Shown here piece by piece: positions 62,748 through 64,000 of a stretch of DNA of 64,000 bases; positions within the stretch are counted from its first letter, which is position 1, and each line of letters begins with the position of its first letter. Source of the DNA: Mucilaginibacter sp. L3T2-6. GTDB lineage: Bacteria > Bacteroidota > Bacteroidia > Sphingobacteriales > Sphingobacteriaceae. A program made the position numbers and the translations under genes. The stretch spans positions 1 to 64,000 of the forward strand of contig NZ_JAUMKC010000015.1 of NCBI RefSeq assembly GCF_030519355.1, written 5' to 3'. Under the pieces are notes generated by a model that saw nothing but the letters and a program-made list of their open reading frames with translations, made no database searches and was not told the DNA's origin.

Positions 62748-63728
62748 ATGGCAAACCAGGGAGAAAATCATATTAAGCTAGGTGTATTTGTACTGACAGG
62801 ACTGTCTGTATTGATACTTTCTTTTTATCTGATCGGAAAAAATCACAACCTGTTTGGCAGTAATTTCCGGATCAGGGCACGCTTCTCGAACCTGAACGGG
62901 CTCACCGAGGGTAATAATGTGCAGTTTTCGGGTATACAGGCCGGCACCGTGAAGACAATTAATATGATCAACGACACAACGATAGAGGTGACTATGCTAA
63001 TAGACAATAAGATAAAATCCTTTATCCGTCGGAATGCCATTGCGTCTATTGGGACAGAGGGCCTGATGGGTAATAAGATTGTAAATATCCTTCCGGGTAA
63101 AGTTGCCGGTCCGCCGGTTTCCGAAGGCGATCTGCTCGCCGCAGAAAGAATGGTGAGCACTGATGAGATGCTGCAAACTTTATCCAAAACAAACAGTAAC
63201 ATCGCGCAGATATCTGAAGCAATTAAGGCAACGGTGCTTAAAATAAACACCAGCAGCCTGATGGATCTTGCTAACGACAAGAGAATAGGCCCCAGCGTGA
63301 GGTCTTCATTACTGCGTGTTGAAAAAGCCGCCGGGAACGCTGCCCAGGTTACAGCAGGCCTGAATGAATTGATTAGAGGGATTAAAAATGGCAGGGGTGC
63401 CGCAGGGGTGTTGATTTCTGATACAGCGTTGGCAGGAAATCTGCAAATGGCTATATTAAAGATCAGGAAGGCAAGTGATAACGCAGACAGGTTAACACAG
63501 CAATTGAATAGCCTTACCCAAACTATTGATCAGCGTTTAAATCAGGGCGATGGGTCTCTGAACGTTCTTTTGAAGGATTCCGTTTTTGCTCAAAATCTTA
63601 AGCAAACTATGGAGAACCTTAAAAAAGGCACAGACGGATTTAACCAGAACATGGAAGCGCTTAAGCACAATTTTCTTTTCAGGGGATTTTTTAAAAAACA
63701 GGAAAGAGAAAAAGCTAAGCAAAAATAG
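62748..63728 (+). CDS. MlaD/MCE-domain protein
   Basis: The 326-residue protein has one N-terminal transmembrane anchor (LGVFVLTGLSVLILSFYLIG, about residues 12-31), one MCE domain (about 38-115: RARFSNLNGLTEGNNVQFSG and IGTEGLMGNKIVNILPG) and a long C-terminal helical region (about 130-310), as in MCE proteins that form tunnels across the periplasm. Lipid transport is inferred from the family. An SDR gene with its own promoter begins about 90 bases later. Confidence 0.9.
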   Translation: MANQGENHIKLGVFVLTGLSVLILSFYLIGKNHNLFGSNFRIRARFSNLNGLTEGNNVQFSGIQAGTVKTINMINDTTIEVTMLIDNKIKSFIRRNAIASIGTEGLMGNKIVNILPGKVAGPPVSEGDLLAAERMVSTDEMLQTLSKTNSNIAQISEAIKATVLKINTSSLMDLANDKRIGPSVRSSLLRVEKAAGNAAQVTAGLNELIRGIKNGRGAAGVLISDTALAGNLQMAILKIRKASDNADRLTQQLNSLTQTIDQRLNQGDGSLNVLLKDSVFAQNLKQTMENLKKGTDGFNQNMEALKHNFLFRGFFKKQEREKAKQK

Positions 63729-63753
63729 AAAGCGGCTGTTATCAGGATTTTTA

Positions 63754-63797
63754 ATGATCTGGGTCATTCTTTAAACAACAGGCGTGGGTCATTTTTG
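63754..63797 (+). promoter_or_regulatory. Fnr-like site and -7 element for the SDR gene
   Basis: ATGAT-CTGG-GTCAT at 63754-63767 is followed by CATTTTTG (63790-63797), with centres exactly 33 bp apart, the same -7 sequence and spacing as before the FixL-like kinase. The start codon at 63821 is 60 bases from the site centre. Confidence 0.75.
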
Positions 63798-63820
63798 TCA
63801 GGGGTTAAATCAAAAAATTT

Positions 63821-64000
63821 ATGAAGCTATTATCACAAAAGGTAGCCCTTGTGACCGGGGCCGGATCGGGAATTGGGAAAGCAATTGCTGAACTATTCGC
63901 AGTGCAGGGGGCGACAGTAGTACTGACTGATATTCATCAATCAAATATTGAAGCGGTGGCCGCAGAGATTACCGCGAAAGGGAATACGGCTGTATGCGTG
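63821..64000 (+). CDS. short-chain dehydrogenase/reductase, cut by the window end
   Basis: Sixty codons are visible. They encode [20 protein letters not shown], the Rossmann TGxxxGIG NAD(P)-binding motif of classical SDRs at residues 12-19, then VVLTDIHQ, where the Asp suggests NAD preference. The rest lies beyond the window. The substrate cannot be told. Its own Fnr-like promoter joins it to the low-oxygen set. Confidence 0.88.
   Translation, partial: MKLLSQKVALVTGAGSGIGKAIAELFAVQGATVVLTDIHQSNIEAVAAEITAKGNTAVCV

Overview
The window looks like chromosome from a Bacteroidota bacterium of the Sphingobacteriaceae type (Mucilaginibacter/Pedobacter-like). Support: a SusC/SusD pair with an ECF sigma/FecR module, many small lipoproteins with a Cys-Lys-Lys lipobox region, FG-GAP/ASPIC proteins, few Shine-Dalgarno sites, and promoters that resemble the Bacteroidota -7 element TAnnTTTG. 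No rRNA, tRNA, CRISPR array, phage or intact insertion sequence was recognised.

Region 1 (1-21 kb) is a mosaic of short units: a quinol monooxygenase-like protein, VOC and DoxX proteins, an esterase, a sigma/anti-sigma/GNAT operon, a peroxiredoxin-thioredoxin pair, a Met/Lys-repeat peptide, a frameshifted spondin-domain lipoprotein, several beta-propeller or beta-helix lipoproteins, DUF808 and DUF2200 proteins, a rhodanese, a CHAD protein, an M28 peptidase and a GlxA-type regulator.

Region 2 (19.6-33.1 kb) is a nutrient-uptake locus. An ECF sigma factor and FecR anti-sigma factor precede SusC and SusD, followed by a large FG-GAP/ASPIC protein and a vanadium-type haloperoxidase (PAP2). A c-heme FG-GAP protein is divergent from the sigma gene. 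Region 3 (33-41 kb) has an AraC-type regulator, an SRPBCC protein, a VOC protein, a YncE-phosphoesterase fusion and a 7TMR-type histidine kinase, ending in a 0.75 kb stretch without a credible gene.

Region 4 (41.5-64 kb) is the most coherent part. It holds a compact clade II nitrous oxide reductase operon (cytochrome c, nosZ, membrane protein, nosL, nosD, nosF, nosY, then a beta-barrel protein) and a nitric-oxide/iron-sulfur repair protein. Next comes an island with an Nramp-family transporter, a P-type ATPase, a short FixH-like protein, a histidine kinase whose PAS domain keeps the FixL heme ligand and regulatory arginine, an MBL-fold RNase-like protein, Hsp20, PEP synthase, an HdeD-like protein, an MCE/Mla lipid transporter and the start of an SDR.

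The main discovery is regulatory. Nine intergenic Fnr/Crp-like sites, close to NTGAY-N4-RTCAN, occur only in region 4, one before almost every transcription unit. Four of them lie exactly 33 bp, and a fifth 32 bp, from a -7-like element (GAAATTTG or CATTTTTG). Three lie 54-55 bp away, about two helical turns further. This ties N2O respiration, NO defence, metal transport, chaperone, gluconeogenesis and lipid transport into what looks like one low-oxygen regulon. The FixL-like kinase is both a member and a candidate oxygen sensor. The P-type ATPase also has a strong intrinsic terminator just before its start codon, which could be an attenuator.
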